Shown: positions 1-10,219 of the stretch, one piece after another
Numbering within the stretch: position 1 is the first letter of the stretch
How the letters are laid out: each line of letters starts with the position of its first letter
Assembly (NCBI GenBank): GCA_011033025.1
Contig: WFMF01000204.1
Coordinates: forward strand, 62,001-126,000
Length of the DNA: 64,000 nucleotides
Reading direction: 5' to 3'
Origin: Beroe forskalii
Taxonomy: Eukaryota; Ctenophora; Nuda; Beroida; Beroidae
Translations under genes and position numbers: made by a program
Notes under the pieces: generated by a model
What the model saw: only the letters and a program-made list of their open reading frames with translations
Told to the model about the DNA's origin: nothing
Database searches by the model: none

Positions 1-120
1 CTCCACATCAATGTGAAGGAGTTGCTAGCAGTCCAAAAGGGACTAACTTCACTGGGATCAGGGTTATCAAACCAATCCCTTGTGATAGGAGCAGACAACA
101 TGTCTTGTCTGGCGTACATC
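1..120 (+). pseudogene. DIRS-like RNase H fragment
   Basis: The first 120 bases match, with scattered differences, the RNase H-coding stretch of the DIRS-like element at about 24695-24814 in this same window (shared landmarks: the INVKELLAV coding region and the stretch encoding ADNMSCLAYI). Similarity stops abruptly after the TACATC at 120, so this is the edge of a fragment of the same or a sister element, cut at both ends here. It is not functional as seen. Confidence 0.85.
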
Positions 121-561
121 ATGTGATCATAACAAAGTTTTCCAATGACGGTAAGTCAGTCTGAGAATCAATATCAGTTATCAGAATAAACATCCTCTTG
201 CAATCAACACGGAACAAAAACGCACATGGTTTAGCACGACTAAGATTGACCGAACTACTTTGCACTCTGCTCCTTCATAAAATTCATTATTTCGTTTAAG
301 TTAATAATTGGATTGCTACACAAGGTTTAATATTCCGTTCTTTTTCAAAATTTGCAAACGAGGTGTCGCGAAGCGCCGCCGAGTGAGCTATGTATCCATT
401 TATATATTATTCTAGCAGGTCCATCATTTACATATTATTCTAGCAGGCCCAACGGGCCTGCTAGTCCTTATAATAATGAAGTACAATTTTCATTTAAGTT
501 GCATTAGGGTACCGCGCCCCGCAAATATTCCAATCCAAGACATTCTTCATTGGGTAATAGG
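121..561. other. intergenic, no gene seen
   Basis: No coding region is recognised. The stretch holds a perfect 11-bp hairpin at 440-464 (CTAGCAGGCCC, loop AAC) and is otherwise AT-rich. Confidence 0.5.
440..464. repeat. short perfect hairpin
   Basis: CTAGCAGGCCC and its exact complement are separated by AAC. The sequence before it (tattattctagcagg) is imperfectly repeated just upstream at about 406-418, so the hairpin may be a small repeat remnant. Confidence 0.6.
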
Positions 562-576
562 GGCCCTCAAAAGGCC
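562..576 (-). terminator. degenerate histone 3' stem-loop of H2A.X
   Basis: On the minus strand the sequence is GGCCTTTTGAGGGCC. It folds into a six-pair stem (one T-G wobble) with a three-base loop, one base fewer than the standard four-base histone loop. It lies about 30 bases beyond the stop of the H2A.X-type gene, the expected position for SLBP-dependent 3'-end formation. Confidence 0.55.
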
Positions 577-607
577 ATTTACACGCGGTTTGAACAACCG
601 TCCTGTC

Positions 608-1029
<422 letters not shown>

Positions 1030-1288
1030 TTAAACTTTAGTATTTGCCAAATAAAATCGCTAATTCACTCTATTACGGGGCGCGGACCAGCATACCTCGT
1101 GAGAATATACTTTACGGTTTCGACGTGTGTTTATAGATCCACGTGTGTTTATAGGTAATTTTGTCATCTTCATTCCGATGTCATCAATTCTTTAAAAAAT
1201 CCAACAAAAAACTGAGTCGTCATAGTCATGAGGCTGGGCCTTCCCAGCCGCCAGCAAACCCCAAAAACTGAACTGTTCTCTTGAACAC

Positions 1289-1500
1289 ATGGCACATGGG
1301 AATACTAGATCAGTGGAACACTGGTCCAATGGAACGCTTGACCAGTGGCACACGGGAACAGTAAATCAGTGGTGCACTGGAGCTCTATATCAGTGGTGTA
1401 CTGGCACTCTAGATCAGTGGTACACTGGAACACCGGATCTGTGGTGCAGTGGAATACTAGATCAGTGCAAAACGGGAATACTGGATCAGTGGTGCACTGA
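1289..1500. repeat. degenerate copy of the 24-bp minisatellite
   Basis: Units such as 'gatcagtggtacactgg' recur every ~24 bases with many substitutions. This is an older, diverged version of the array at 1690-1953. Open frames here come from the repeat period being a multiple of three and are not taken as genes. Confidence 0.75.
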
Positions 1501-1612
1501 AACCACATCGCCCAGTCAGTTCGTCGGGTGATTAAAAGTTTGCAATGGTGATTTCCTTAAAATCGCACCCACATACGCGTGTTATCATATGATGCTCTTT
1601 AAAATACCTACC
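1499..1612 (+). repeat. dispersed repeat A, copy 1
   Basis: About 110 bases from 'aaccacatcgcccagtcag' onward recur in the same orientation at 21066-21176, with a few changes. The family is unidentified. Confidence 0.8.
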
Positions 1613-1689
1613 TCCTCTTGTACCTCTTGTAGGTTCTTGCTGGAAATCCGAGCTAGACCATCTGGAACTCTATAATAGTGGAAGACGGG

Positions 1690-1953
1690 AACACTGGATC
1701 AGTGGTGCAGTGGAACACTGGATCAGTGGTGCAGTGGAACACTGGATCAGTGGTGCAGTGGAACACTGGATCAGTGGTGCAGTGGAACACTGGATCAGTG
1801 GTGCAGTGGAACACTGGATCAGTGGTGCAGTGGAACACTGGATCAGTGGTGCAGTGGAACACTGGATCAGTGGTGCAGTGGAACACTGGATCAGTGGTGC
1901 AGTGGAACACTGGATCAGTGGTGCAGTGGAACACTGGATCAGTGGTGCAGTGG
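1690..1953. repeat. 24-bp minisatellite, 11 near-identical units
   Basis: Eleven head-to-tail copies of a 24-bp unit (aacactggatcagtgg followed by tgcagtgg) run without visible variation, which points to recent homogenisation. Partial, diverged units continue to about 2080. Long stop-free frames on both strands are a by-product of the period and are rejected as genes. Confidence 0.95.
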
Positions 1954-2373
1954 AACACGTGGGTGCAGTGGTACACTGGGACTTTAGATCAATGTGCAGT
2001 GGTGCACCGTAACAGTAGATCAGTGGTGCACTGGAACACTGGAACATGTGGGTGCAGTGATGCACTGGAACACTAGATCATTAGGGCACTGGAATTCTAT
2101 GTTGTAATGAACTTCTGCTTAGAAAATAGTTTTGATAACTATTTCTGAAATTCATAATTATTCTCAGAAGTACGTGCTTATTCATAAATCATGAACAGTT
2201 CAGCTAAATAACGCCAGAATGAAATCAAGGTTAAAAGCGAAGTTAGTCTTGTTCACTTGTTATGAGGCCACCTAAAGAATGCTCAGTGCGAGTTATGTGA
2301 GTATGTTGATTGTATATTGCAACAAGAGGCGTGTATATCGCAACATTATTACCAGAAGGTGTAGAGCGAAGGT

Positions 2374-2646
2374 AATCCAATGTCTTATCTATAAAGGTGT
2401 ATGGGTATACTACAAACATAACAAAATACTGTACATCGATTTTCTAATTCGAGGATTGACATAAGAGGCGGAAGAGACTAAACTGTGAATCATCAGCGGT
2501 TACCCTACAGTTGTAAGGTCTCCCTGTCATCTGCGATGTAGGTGTCCCATCAGCAGGTGACAAAGGGAAACGGAGGGGTTTCGGCCCACGTACCCCTCAT
2601 AGCTTACAACTGCAAGGCTGGGCCACCCAGGACTCCGGATTCCTGA
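2374..2646 (-). repeat. dispersed repeat B, copy 1 (inverted)
   Basis: This stretch is the reverse complement of sequence at 18903-19350 and 20297-20504, sharing blocks around 'aaccgctgatgattcatag' and 'caggattccggagtcctgg'. A weaker fourth copy is at about 11345-11465. No coding capacity is seen; it is a non-autonomous element of unknown class. Confidence 0.8.
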
Positions 2647-3623
2647 GAAACGCAGTTTAGAGGGAAGGGGAGTAAAAGGAAAGAGTTCAGTAGAGGCAAA
2701 AGATCAATGAGTGTTAAAATCAGGTGAAACATCTTAATGTAACGCTATTTAAAACCTGAAAGTGAAAGTTAAAATGAATGGGAGGTTACAGGCATCTGCC
2801 TGTCCAGCCCCATATTCAGTCCCAGGTTAATCATACAGTAAGTTGCTCAAATTTAGCAACAAGCTGCACAACTATCCAGTACAGAATGTTAATAACCTCT
2901 CGTGTCAATACCTAAACAAATTGATCTAAAATTGTGCTGTTATCTAAAATTGCATATTTTTGAAAACTAAGCTATTCTTATTAAGGCAACGTTTAATTAT
3001 GTCTACAAGATTAGAGTTACTATATCCTCTTTCAATCAGTTTTTGGAAAACTTTTGAAGATTGAAAAGGAAAGTTTCAAATTCAGTACAAATGTTAGCAT
3101 ACCTAAGGATTTGACTATAGAATACATTATGACCTACTTCTAGAGGGATATTACTCTGTGGAAATGTTAAGGAAACTACTAAGAAATTAAAGTCATCGGT
3201 CTTGTTATATATAGACACAATAACCTTGCTTGGTTGGATAGGAACTCTGAAATCATTTCTAGCTACCCTCAATTGAGACACTTTTAAAGAAGTCCCTTTA
3301 CTCTGAGAGGAAGACTGAAGATAACGTCGGTATCAAGTGTATAGTTGCAAATATAACTATTTTTATTTCGTTAATAACCTGTCCTTTCTATCTACGCGGC
3401 CTTCGACCGCTTACCTTTGACAATTCTTCGCACAATACCCGCAAAAGGCAATGGTTACCCACCTCCAAGCAGCAACTCCTGACTCATATGGAGCTGTGAA
3501 CGAGAAGATGGAATACATGGAAATAACCGATCCAAACTGTGATAGCTGCTAAACCCTTCACAACGTAAGTTTGTATGTATGCACGGTACGATAACCAGTA
3601 GATTTTCGGTTGTATAATTTGGG
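2647..3623. other. intergenic, nothing recognised
   Basis: AT-rich sequence with no recognisable gene; the short open frame at 3036-3281 (-) has no family features. Confidence 0.5.
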
Positions 3624-3639
3624 GGCTTTTAGAAAAGCC
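3624..3639 (-). terminator. histone stem-loop of H2B
   Basis: The minus strand reads GGCTTT TCTA AAAGCC, a six-pair stem with a UCUA loop that fits the metazoan histone consensus (GGYYYU-UYUN-ARRRCC). It lies ~40 bases past the H2B stop and is preceded by 'aaac'. It is the expected SLBP binding site. Confidence 0.92.
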
Positions 3640-3680
3640 GTTTAAGGTGCCTTACTGAGGGTAAGACTACTCTCATACCC

Positions 3681-4040
3681 TCACTTGGAGGAAGACGAGG
3701 TGTACTTGGTCACTGCTTTGGTACCCTCAGAGACAGCATGTTTCGCCAGTTCTCCGGGGAGGAGTAGCCTCACGGCAGTTTGGACTTCCCTCGAAGAAAT
3801 GGTCTTGCGTCGGTTGTAGTGTCCGAGGCGGGAAGCTTCACCAGCTATTCTTTCGAAGATGTCGTTCACGAAGGAGTTCATGATGGACATTCCTTTGGAG
3901 CTGATACCCGTATCAGGGTGAACCTGCTTGAGGACTTTGTAGATGTAGATGGAGTACGATTCCTTCCTCTTCCTCTTGCGTTTCTTGTCGCCAGCAACTC
4001 GTCCAGCTTTCTTTCCCGCCTTCTTTTCGGCTTTTCCCAT
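3681..4040 (-). CDS. H2B: histone H2B
   Basis: A 119-residue intronless frame encodes H2B, a core nucleosome histone that pairs with H2A. The basic tail ([14 protein letters not shown]) leads into the histone fold ([15 protein letters not shown], then [20 protein letters not shown]), and the C-terminal helix includes [18 protein letters not shown], ending KYTSSSSK. The tail [18 protein letters not shown] is slightly shorter than usual for animals, and an in-frame stop lies just upstream, so the ATG at 4040 is the only available start. GHYNRRK instead of the common AHYNKR(S/K) is a local variant. A histone stem-loop follows at 3624-3639, so the gene is probably replication-dependent. No TATA box is evident within ~100 bases upstream, where the sequence changes character, so the promoter may have been lost or replaced. 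Confidence 0.96.
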   Translation of the reverse strand: MGKAEKKAGKKAGRVAGDKKRKRKRKESYSIYIYKVLKQVHPDTGISSKGMSIMNSFVNDIFERIAGEASRLGHYNRRKTISSREVQTAVRLLLPGELAKHAVSEGTKAVTKYTSSSSK

Positions 4041-5030
4041 GTGATCCCCTTAATTACACTATGCGCCGAAGCGGTAATGCAACAAACAGGGGGTACCAGA
4101 GGGTGAAGGATTGGGGAATGTGGAGCTTACGGCCCTTCACCCCTCGAGCAGCCGGCGTCCCGGTACAGGGTCATGCAGGAAGCAGTGAACTTAGAGGCGT
4201 GCGTGATGGCGACCATGCTCCTATCCCTGAAGTTCACTTTCCCGCGGAACTCCGAAGAGTCTGGCAGGTCCGCTAGCAACAGGGATGCGGGAAGGAAGCG
4301 TGGAACTTGAGCCCGAAAGCTGAAGAACCTGGTCTACTAAACAATGGCCGTTAAAGCTCAGTGAATTCGGCTGACAATTATTTACCAAAAAACCAACTCA
4401 AAGCTACAAATCCACCGCGCACAGACGCCCCACCGCCAGGAAGGAAGGCCTCATGAAGGCAGTCCAGAGAGCAGGACAAAGATGCCAGCTGGATGAGGGG
4501 TTGTGTTGAAAAACACAGTTTGTGTGAACAGTAGCTGTTCGTTTCTTCACCTCGAGTTCACCCGACACTTTAGGGATCACTATCAGAGGTTGTGTTGAAA
4601 AACACAGTTTGTACTAATAGAGGATCACCCCGTGGAGATCAAAAGATTTTCTTTGAACACAGAATCTACATTCTGTGTGGCTGCGACCAAATACACCCGA
4701 CCTCCAAAAGGCAGGAGAGAAGTCCGCTCGGCAGGCTTCCCCAAAAGCCAGATCTGGATCTTCGGAGACTTGTGGCAGTCACGCTAAAGTGAAATGCTAT
4801 CGTATTTCTACAGCAAGAGTAGCGCTGTTTCCATAGACAAGCATAGATTTAGCAGACCTTTATACACCAACCAGTATGCCTGCACCACTGAAGTCTGTCG
4901 GTCAGGCGACTCAGACAGTCAACAGTTGCTAAGAGAGCACTTGGGCACAGTGTGATGCAAACCATGTCATCAAGCACGCCACGACATTCCCATAGCATAC
5001 AGGACCCCCGTTGCCAGTAACTATTGTGTC
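4041..5030. other. intergenic, two short direct repeats
   Basis: No gene is recognised. A ~24-base string beginning 'ggttgtgttgaaaaacac' occurs at about 4500 and again at about 4588, each followed by different sequence. The first ~250 bases are GC-richer than their surroundings but do not match any rRNA, tRNA or snRNA I can recognise. Confidence 0.4.
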
Positions 5031-5408
5031 TTCAGTTATCTAAAACAGACTGATGAAAACACAAGAATTGAATAACGGGCACAAGGGGTCCCACACAGCC
5101 ACAAAATCACCGTACGCTTGTACTTGATGGTTGCAAAGCCAGACACGTACTCTTAAATTGGTTGACAGTTACATCATCCAATTACATGACTGTTTTCAAA
5201 AGGATAAAACAGCAGCAGACTCCTCGTGTAACACAACACCATGTACAAAGAGTACACAGTACAAAGTACACAGAGTATACGGAACACGCACACACAGTGA
5301 ACACAAGACAGACGACAGGTCAACATGAAGTGAAGAATGCATTCATTTCATGAATACAGTCATTCACAAACATGAATGAGAATAAATGATCAAAAGGTTT
5401 ACTTCATT
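5031..5408 (+). repeat. dispersed repeat D, copy 1
   Basis: About 375 bases match the reverse complement of 29238-29611 closely, including the stretch encoding no convincing protein around 'gtacaaagtacacagag'. Because the two copies lie in opposite orientation 24 kb apart, they could pair or recombine. The class is unknown. Confidence 0.85.
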
Positions 5409-6338
5409 CACTTTAGGATCCATGGTTTTCCGTGAATATTTTATGCATTTTAATGAATGAAAAGAGAACAGAATGTGCAGTGTAACGTGACAAAAGAAAG
5501 CAAAATGAAAAAACATGTGAATAAAAGAAAAACAAAAAAATGAATAAGAAACAGAAAGTGAAGAAAAGGCAAAAAAGAGGGGGTGGAGAATGTAGGAAAC
5601 GTGAAATGAATGAGAAGTGCGTTAATGCAGAGTGAAAAACCGTGAATGAGTAAATAAGAGGAAAATTATAGGAATAAAAGATGAGGTGGTGTGAAAGATG
5701 ACATGAGATGAAGGAACTCTTCCCATCCCGCTACATGTAGCAAGTGTAAGAAGCGAGACAGTGAGCAGAGGAAAAGACAGGAAAACGTCATTGGGTTGCG
5801 TTAGAGTGGTCACAAGATGACGTCATGTAAGAATGACATCACTGTCAGGAGTAGGAGAGTGACTGTGTTACGTCATGCCATGATGACGTCATAGTGAGAA
5901 TTAGAAGAATTCTCACGAAGAGGTGCCTCTCCGTCATGCCATGATATGATCCGTTGCAGAGAACGATACCATAACAGTGTGTGGTACGGAGAGTTTGTAC
6001 GTCGTTTTGTCTGAAAGTCTGAAGGTTTGTTTACCAGGGAAACGTGACCGTGGGAGGAAAAGAGGAGTGTTTTGTTTGTCTGGTAGTATGTACGTCTGTT
6101 AGTGTGAATGGATTCCGGGTATGTGTGTGATAGCAGTCTGAGTTGTGGTTTTAAGAAGATCCCAAGAGTGGAATGCTAAATGGGTTAGGAAGTTGGAAGG
6201 AGTCAGAGTGTCGGTGCTAAACACAGAAAGGGGCAAGAAGAGAAAATTACAGTAATTACTGATACAAAAATAGAAAGTGTAGAGAAAAATAAACAAAAAT
6301 AGTGGGAATGTTCAGCATGTAGAGTGCCAGGAGAGAAG
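5409..6338. other. A-rich intergenic region upstream of the SGNH gene
   Basis: The plus strand is strongly purine/A-rich for several hundred bases. Two perfect CRE-type palindromes (TGACGTCA) occur at 5818-5825 and 5884-5891, with near matches around them. No coding region is seen. Confidence 0.5.
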
Positions 6339-6345
6339 TATAAAA
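6339..6345 (+). promoter_or_regulatory. TATA box of the SGNH gene
   Basis: TATAAAA lies 76 bases before the ATG at 6415, which leaves room for a short leader of about 45 bases. That spacing resembles histone genes. Confidence 0.6.
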
Positions 6346-6414
6346 CAGTGTGTAAAGAAGTGTGTGAACAAGTCAGAACAAAGCTGGAGTTGTTGATGCT
6401 GAGAGCAGGCAAGG

Positions 6415-6975
6415 ATGAAAATCTGTTTGATTGTTGACAGCAACCTGAAGTATGTCAGCAAGGAAATGTTTCCCTTGTTAAGCTGTGAGGGTGATCTGTA
6501 TGTGCCCTACTTGGTAAAGAAAGACTCTGAGTCTTGGCCAAGTGTGGGTCAGTTGAAGGAAGCAGGATACACAGACGTGTTGGTTGGGCTAGGGACCAAC
6601 CATTGCAAGCACCCTGGTGATGAGTGGAGGAAGGGTGCTGAGGCCCTGAGTGAGATTATCTCAGAGTGGGCAATAAGCCTTCCTGGAGTGAGGCTTTACT
6701 GCTTGCTGCCACCACCGAGCGTAAGCTCTGCGGTGTCAGCCAGAGTACAACTGTACTCTACATGGCTGCGAGGCCACCTGGAAAGAGGGGTGATTCTTAT
6801 CGCCCCTCCCTCCTTCCTTTACACCGAGGAAGGGACGTTGAAGGAGGGCTTTGCAAGAGAGAGGGAGCTGGAAAGTGGTGTGAAGGAGCACCAGAAGGTG
6901 CATCTCAACGAGGCTGGGGTGAAGGTCCTCACTGAGAGGATGCAGACTGTGCTGCTAGGGCACATCCACTCATGA
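6415..6975 (+). CDS. intronless SGNH-hydrolase-like protein with histone-type 3' end
   Basis: A 186-codon frame has the layout of an SGNH/GDSL hydrolase. IVDSN near residue 9 supplies the nucleophile serine block, GLGTNH near residues 58-63 resembles the GxND block, and VHLNEAG near residue 163 is the C-terminal histidine block. The Asp normally three residues before that His is Gln here, and the D of GxND is His, so catalysis may be weakened or changed. Stand-alone SGNH domains also occur in ORF1 of CR1-like LINEs and in many invertebrate repeats, so this may be transposon-derived. The gene has a TATA box at 6339 and tandem TGA stops, and is followed by two histone-type stem-loops (6995-7010, 7040-7055) and an AATAAA. 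It runs toward the LINE on the opposite strand. Substrate unknown. Confidence 0.75.
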   Translation: MKICLIVDSNLKYVSKEMFPLLSCEGDLYVPYLVKKDSESWPSVGQLKEAGYTDVLVGLGTNHCKHPGDEWRKGAEALSEIISEWAISLPGVRLYCLLPPPSVSSAVSARVQLYSTWLRGHLERGVILIAPPSFLYTEEGTLKEGFARERELESGVKEHQKVHLNEAGVKVLTERMQTVLLGHIHS

Positions 6976-6994
6976 TGAGTTGTGAGGAAGAAAC

Positions 6995-7010
6995 GGCTTT
7001 TTTAAGAGCC
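6995..7010 (+). terminator. histone-type stem-loop 1 after the SGNH gene
   Basis: GGCTTTTTTAAGAGCC fits the histone consensus exactly (stem GGCUUU/AGAGCC, loop UUUA), preceded by 'aaac' and directly followed by AATAAAG, a potential polyadenylation signal. It lies 20 bases after the stop codon. Confidence 0.85.
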
Positions 7011-7039
7011 AATAAAGAAAAAAGAAAAACGGAACGAAC

Positions 7040-7055
7040 GGCTTTTTTCAGAGCC
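7040..7055 (+). terminator. histone-type stem-loop 2 after the SGNH gene
   Basis: GGCTTTTTTCAGAGCC has the canonical UUUC loop and is preceded by 'gaac' and followed by A-rich sequence. It is a near duplicate of stem-loop 1, 45 bases downstream. Confidence 0.85.
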
Positions 7056-7378
7056 AAAAAATTAGAAAAGGGAAGTCTTGGTCAAAAAAAGTTAAGTAAA
7101 GAAAGGGGTTAGTAGTGAATGGGGTGACAGGGGTGAAAGGGATCAGTGAATTTGGTCAGTGTAGTCTGTCAGTGGGAAGGTATGAGTCATGGCACAGTAT
7201 CAAGTGTCATGACTGAAGAGAGAAGTCTAATCGGATTTGTTTAAGCCCGTTTAGACAAAAGAGGAGGCGAGTAAGAAGTTGCAACGAGCCCGTTCAAGCT
7301 CGTTTCAACAAAAAAGGGAGGAGGGAAGAGAACGATGCAAGAGAGAGTGAGAATGAGGAGTGAGTGCACTGAATAGTG
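7056..7378. other. 3' flank shared by converging SGNH gene and LINE
   Basis: No coding region is seen. Several short inverted motifs such as gagcttgttcaagctc (7402-7417) and gagcccgttcaagctc (about 7287) lie here; this is probably the LINE 3' untranslated region read on the minus strand. Confidence 0.5.
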
Positions 7379-10219
7379 TTACGACCCAAGTGAGAAGTTT
7401 ACTCGAGCTTGTTCAAGCTCAGAGACAGCAGCACTGTTCTGGTGTATAATGCCGCTCAGAATTTCAAAGATGCGACTTGTGGGTGATAAAATTTGATCTA
7501 TCACAAGTCTAGAGGTAGGTAGGTTGTGTTCAGTTTTCCTCATGATGTAGTCGTAGGAGAGTTTAGTCCACCGAGCACGAAGCGTGGTGCAGTTTGCCAT
7601 GTCTCGGAGAGTCTGAGTGTTGGTAGACCGGGGTAAGCCTAGGAAAAGACGGAGGACTCTGTGCTGGAAGGTCTCAATGTGAATGTTGGTGTAATAGGTA
7701 GGCACCAGTAGGTAGATCGGAGCACAGTGGTCAAAGACAGGCCTGATGTAAGCTTTATAGAGGTAAATCAGGATGTCAGAATGAATGTTCGGTGCATAAG
7801 CAAAGAGTCTGCAGACAATTGCAAAGCGTTTCCTAGCTTCCTTTAGGATAACATCAATGTGTGGTTTAAATGAGAGTTCATCGTCCATCCACACTCCAAG
7901 ATATCTGTGAATCTTGGCGTACGGTATCATGATATGATTCTCACTGGACAAAGACCGAGCAAAGATGCGGTGATAAGTTGATTTGGGTGAGTGGAAAAAG
8001 GAGATGAGAGCGCTCTTATCAGGATTGATGGTTATTTTCCACTTCTCTGCCCATGTAGTGAAAGAGTTAATGAAATCCTGTAGGTGTTTTGCAGTCGAGA
8101 AAGTCCTTCGGCTTCCTGAGAGAGCAGCAGTGTCGTCAGCAAACTGTGAGGAATGAACATACTGAATGTTGGGAATGTCATTGGCATAAATGAGAAAGAG
8201 TAATGGGCCGAGAATTGATCCTTGTGGTACCCCAGAGAGTGGCTGAAAGGTTTCAGAGAACACACCGTGGTGTTTCACTCGTGATGTCCGCCCTGTCAAA
8301 AAATGGTAAACCCACCGAAGAAGGAGAGGGGGTAGTTTGAGTTTGTGAAGTTTGAAAAGAAGCGATTCAATACAGACCTTATCGAAAGCTTTCGATATGT
8401 CTGCAAAAAACCCTACATTGGAGAGTTTCATACGCTTATTGTGCAAGATCTTGTGCACCATTGTGAGAACTGCGTCAGTTGTTGAGTGGTGAAAACGAAA
8501 ACCGAACTGTTCGGCATTGAAGAGCCGGTTAGTTTCCATGTATGCCATGATTCTATTGAAAAATACCCCTTCTAGTATTTTCCAAATGCATGAAGTAAGA
8601 GAAAGAGGTCTGAAGTTCTTGGGAATGTCAGAGCTAACCCCGTGTTTGGGAATCATGGTAATGTCTGATTGCTTGGCCGAGAAAGGGAGATGTCCTAGAA
8701 GGAGTGACGCGTTGAAAAGTGCGTGAAGCTTGGGTAGGAGAGAGGTGGGTGCATGATGAATGAGCATATAGGAGATCCCATCAGGCCCAGGAGCAGAGTT
8801 TTTGCCGTTCTCTACCCTCTGAGAGAGCGAATGAGTGATGTCATGAAAGGAAATCGGATTGCCCATGTCCGTTGTGGGGCTTGGTGTGGTAGAGATGTTG
8901 TCGGGGTCGATGAAAGAAGAAAATGTCTCAGGAGAAGTGCGAGGAAGAGGATCAGCAAAGGCTCGAAACTCGAGGTTAAACCAGTGTTTAACCTGAGCGT
9001 GTGTCGAGCTGGTTTCAAAGAGGTGAGGGGGAGGACCAGGATGTGACTGAGAGGTGGACGGAGGGGAAGGAGGGGATGGGGGAAGGTCGGATGAAGATGA
9101 GGAGACATTATGTCTCCGAGAGGCTCGTTCCTCTCGTGCACGTGACTGCTCATTATTATGAGAAGTCAATGCTGTGACTGTGGGCTTAGGGTGAGGTATG
9201 TCAGGCAATGGGGTCATGACCTCCATTAGATGACTTCTGAACTCATTTGCTTGTAGAGTTGCATCAAGTGTTGTAGTGCCGTCGGAGAGCAGAAGAGGTG
9301 CAATCTTGTTTTGGGATTTGATTCCTGTAATATCCCGTATGTCTTTCCAAAATACACCTGGGCTATGACGCATTTTTTGCCGTAATTGTTTACACTTTTC
9401 GGAATTAATGAGCATCTTTTTGGAATATTTAGCTTTCTTGATGGATTTAGTGACCTTATTCAAACGTTTGGTTAAGGTAGAGTGAAGCGGGTCTCTACTT
9501 GTTGTTTGGGCAATGCGAGTTTTGAGGTTCCGCTTTTCAGAAACAAGGGAATGGGTAAGGCTGGTGCCAGGTTTTTTAGAGATACCAGGCCTGATAATAT
9601 GAAGCGAATTAGAGGCAGGAAGACTGGATGCAGCAGATTGAATGATTGCCTGAGTTAAGCTTTCAGAAAGTTGATCAATCATCGAAAGAGAAGTTGGAGG
9701 ATTAGGTGGTAAGTTAGTGAGTCGATTATGAAGAGTTTCCTTGTAGCATCTCCACTCAGCTGGTCCAGCTTTCTTTATATCGAAAGAGGCGGTAAAATTT
9801 GCCAAAGGGGAGTCATCCTGGTTGGGAAGTGGAGTGGAAAGCATGCCCAGGACGGGAGTGTGGTCAGACCCACTGCCATGGAGCGTAAACGAGTTTTCAA
9901 ACTCATGTGCAACATGTTCAGGAATGAGTGTGTGATCGATGGTATCGAACGTTGAGTGAGATTGGCTGTGGTGGGTGTGGCCGTCCGGCGTGAGTGATGA
10001 GTAGTGATGCTTTTGCATGAGGCTGATAAGCCTGTTTCCCGCCCGATCATTGCGGGTACTACCCAGTGAGGTGTGTTTCAGGTTGAAGTCCCCTATCAAG
10101 ATGTTGTTGGGGTAATTCGTCATAAGTAGAGGGAAACGAGACACGTCAGAGCTAGCCACACGATGAACAAGAGTAACGTGAAAAACCTCTTCCCCAGGAA
10201 AGGAAAAGGAAAGTACCAC
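7379..10219 (-). CDS. LINE ORF2: endonuclease (C-terminal part) and reverse transcriptase
   Basis: The 946-codon frame begins inside the APE endonuclease: GDFNLKH near residue 43 and SDHTPVL near residue 118 are catalytic landmarks. A Ser/Pro-rich linker follows around residues 370-400. The reverse transcriptase has the motifs FADISKAFDKV, GVPQGSILGPLLF and FADDTAAL (the catalytic DD pair), then the YLGVWMDDELSFKPH thumb-proximal block and a C-terminal domain. It would nick target DNA and prime cDNA synthesis there. The frame is open over its whole length, so this copy is fairly young. The N-terminal endonuclease portion (about 10399-10590) is in a different frame; the shift falls at a run of four A (plus strand) at 10395-10398. 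I place it in the Jockey/CR1 superfamily; the exact clade is uncertain. Confidence 0.93.
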   Translation of the reverse strand: MVLSFSFPGEEVFHVTLVHRVASSDVSRFPLLMTNYPNNILIGDFNLKHTSLGSTRNDRAGNRLISLMQKHHYSSLTPDGHTHHSQSHSTFDTIDHTLIPEHVAHEFENSFTLHGSGSDHTPVLGMLSTPLPNQDDSPLANFTASFDIKKAGPAEWRCYKETLHNRLTNLPPNPPTSLSMIDQLSESLTQAIIQSAASSLPASNSLHIIRPGISKKPGTSLTHSLVSEKRNLKTRIAQTTSRDPLHSTLTKRLNKVTKSIKKAKYSKKMLINSEKCKQLRQKMRHSPGVFWKDIRDITGIKSQNKIAPLLLSDGTTTLDATLQANEFRSHLMEVMTPLPDIPHPKPTVTALTSHNNEQSRAREERASRRHNVSSSSSDLPPSPPSPPSTSQSHPGPPPHLFETSSTHAQVKHWFNLEFRAFADPLPRTSPETFSSFIDPDNISTTPSPTTDMGNPISFHDITHSLSQRVENGKNSAPGPDGISYMLIHHAPTSLLPKLHALFNASLLLGHLPFSAKQSDITMIPKHGVSSDIPKNFRPLSLTSCIWKILEGVFFNRIMAYMETNRLFNAEQFGFRFHHSTTDAVLTMVHKILHNKRMKLSNVGFFADISKAFDKVCIESLLFKLHKLKLPPLLLRWVYHFLTGRTSRVKHHGVFSETFQPLSGVPQGSILGPLLFLIYANDIPNIQYVHSSQFADDTAALSGSRRTFSTAKHLQDFINSFTTWAEKWKITINPDKSALISFFHSPKSTYHRIFARSLSSENHIMIPYAKIHRYLGVWMDDELSFKPHIDVILKEARKRFAIVCRLFAYAPNIHSDILIYLYKAYIRPVFDHCAPIYLLVPTYYTNIHIETFQHRVLRLFLGLPRSTNTQTLRDMANCTTLRARWTKLSYDYIMRKTEHNLPTSRLVIDQILSPTSRIFEILSGIIHQNSAAVSELEQARVNFSLGS

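Noticed and set aside
1653-2076. Long overlapping frames in the minisatellite on both strands
   Set aside because: The period of 24 keeps frames open; sequence is a pure tandem repeat with no other coding evidence.
3780-4276. Plus-strand frames across and beyond H2B
   Set aside because: The first is antisense to H2B; the second, beyond it, shows no family motif.
4061-4330. Possible rRNA or other structured RNA in the GC-richer stretch beside H2B
   Set aside because: I compared it mentally with 5S, 18S, 28S, U1 and U2 landmarks and found no convincing match.
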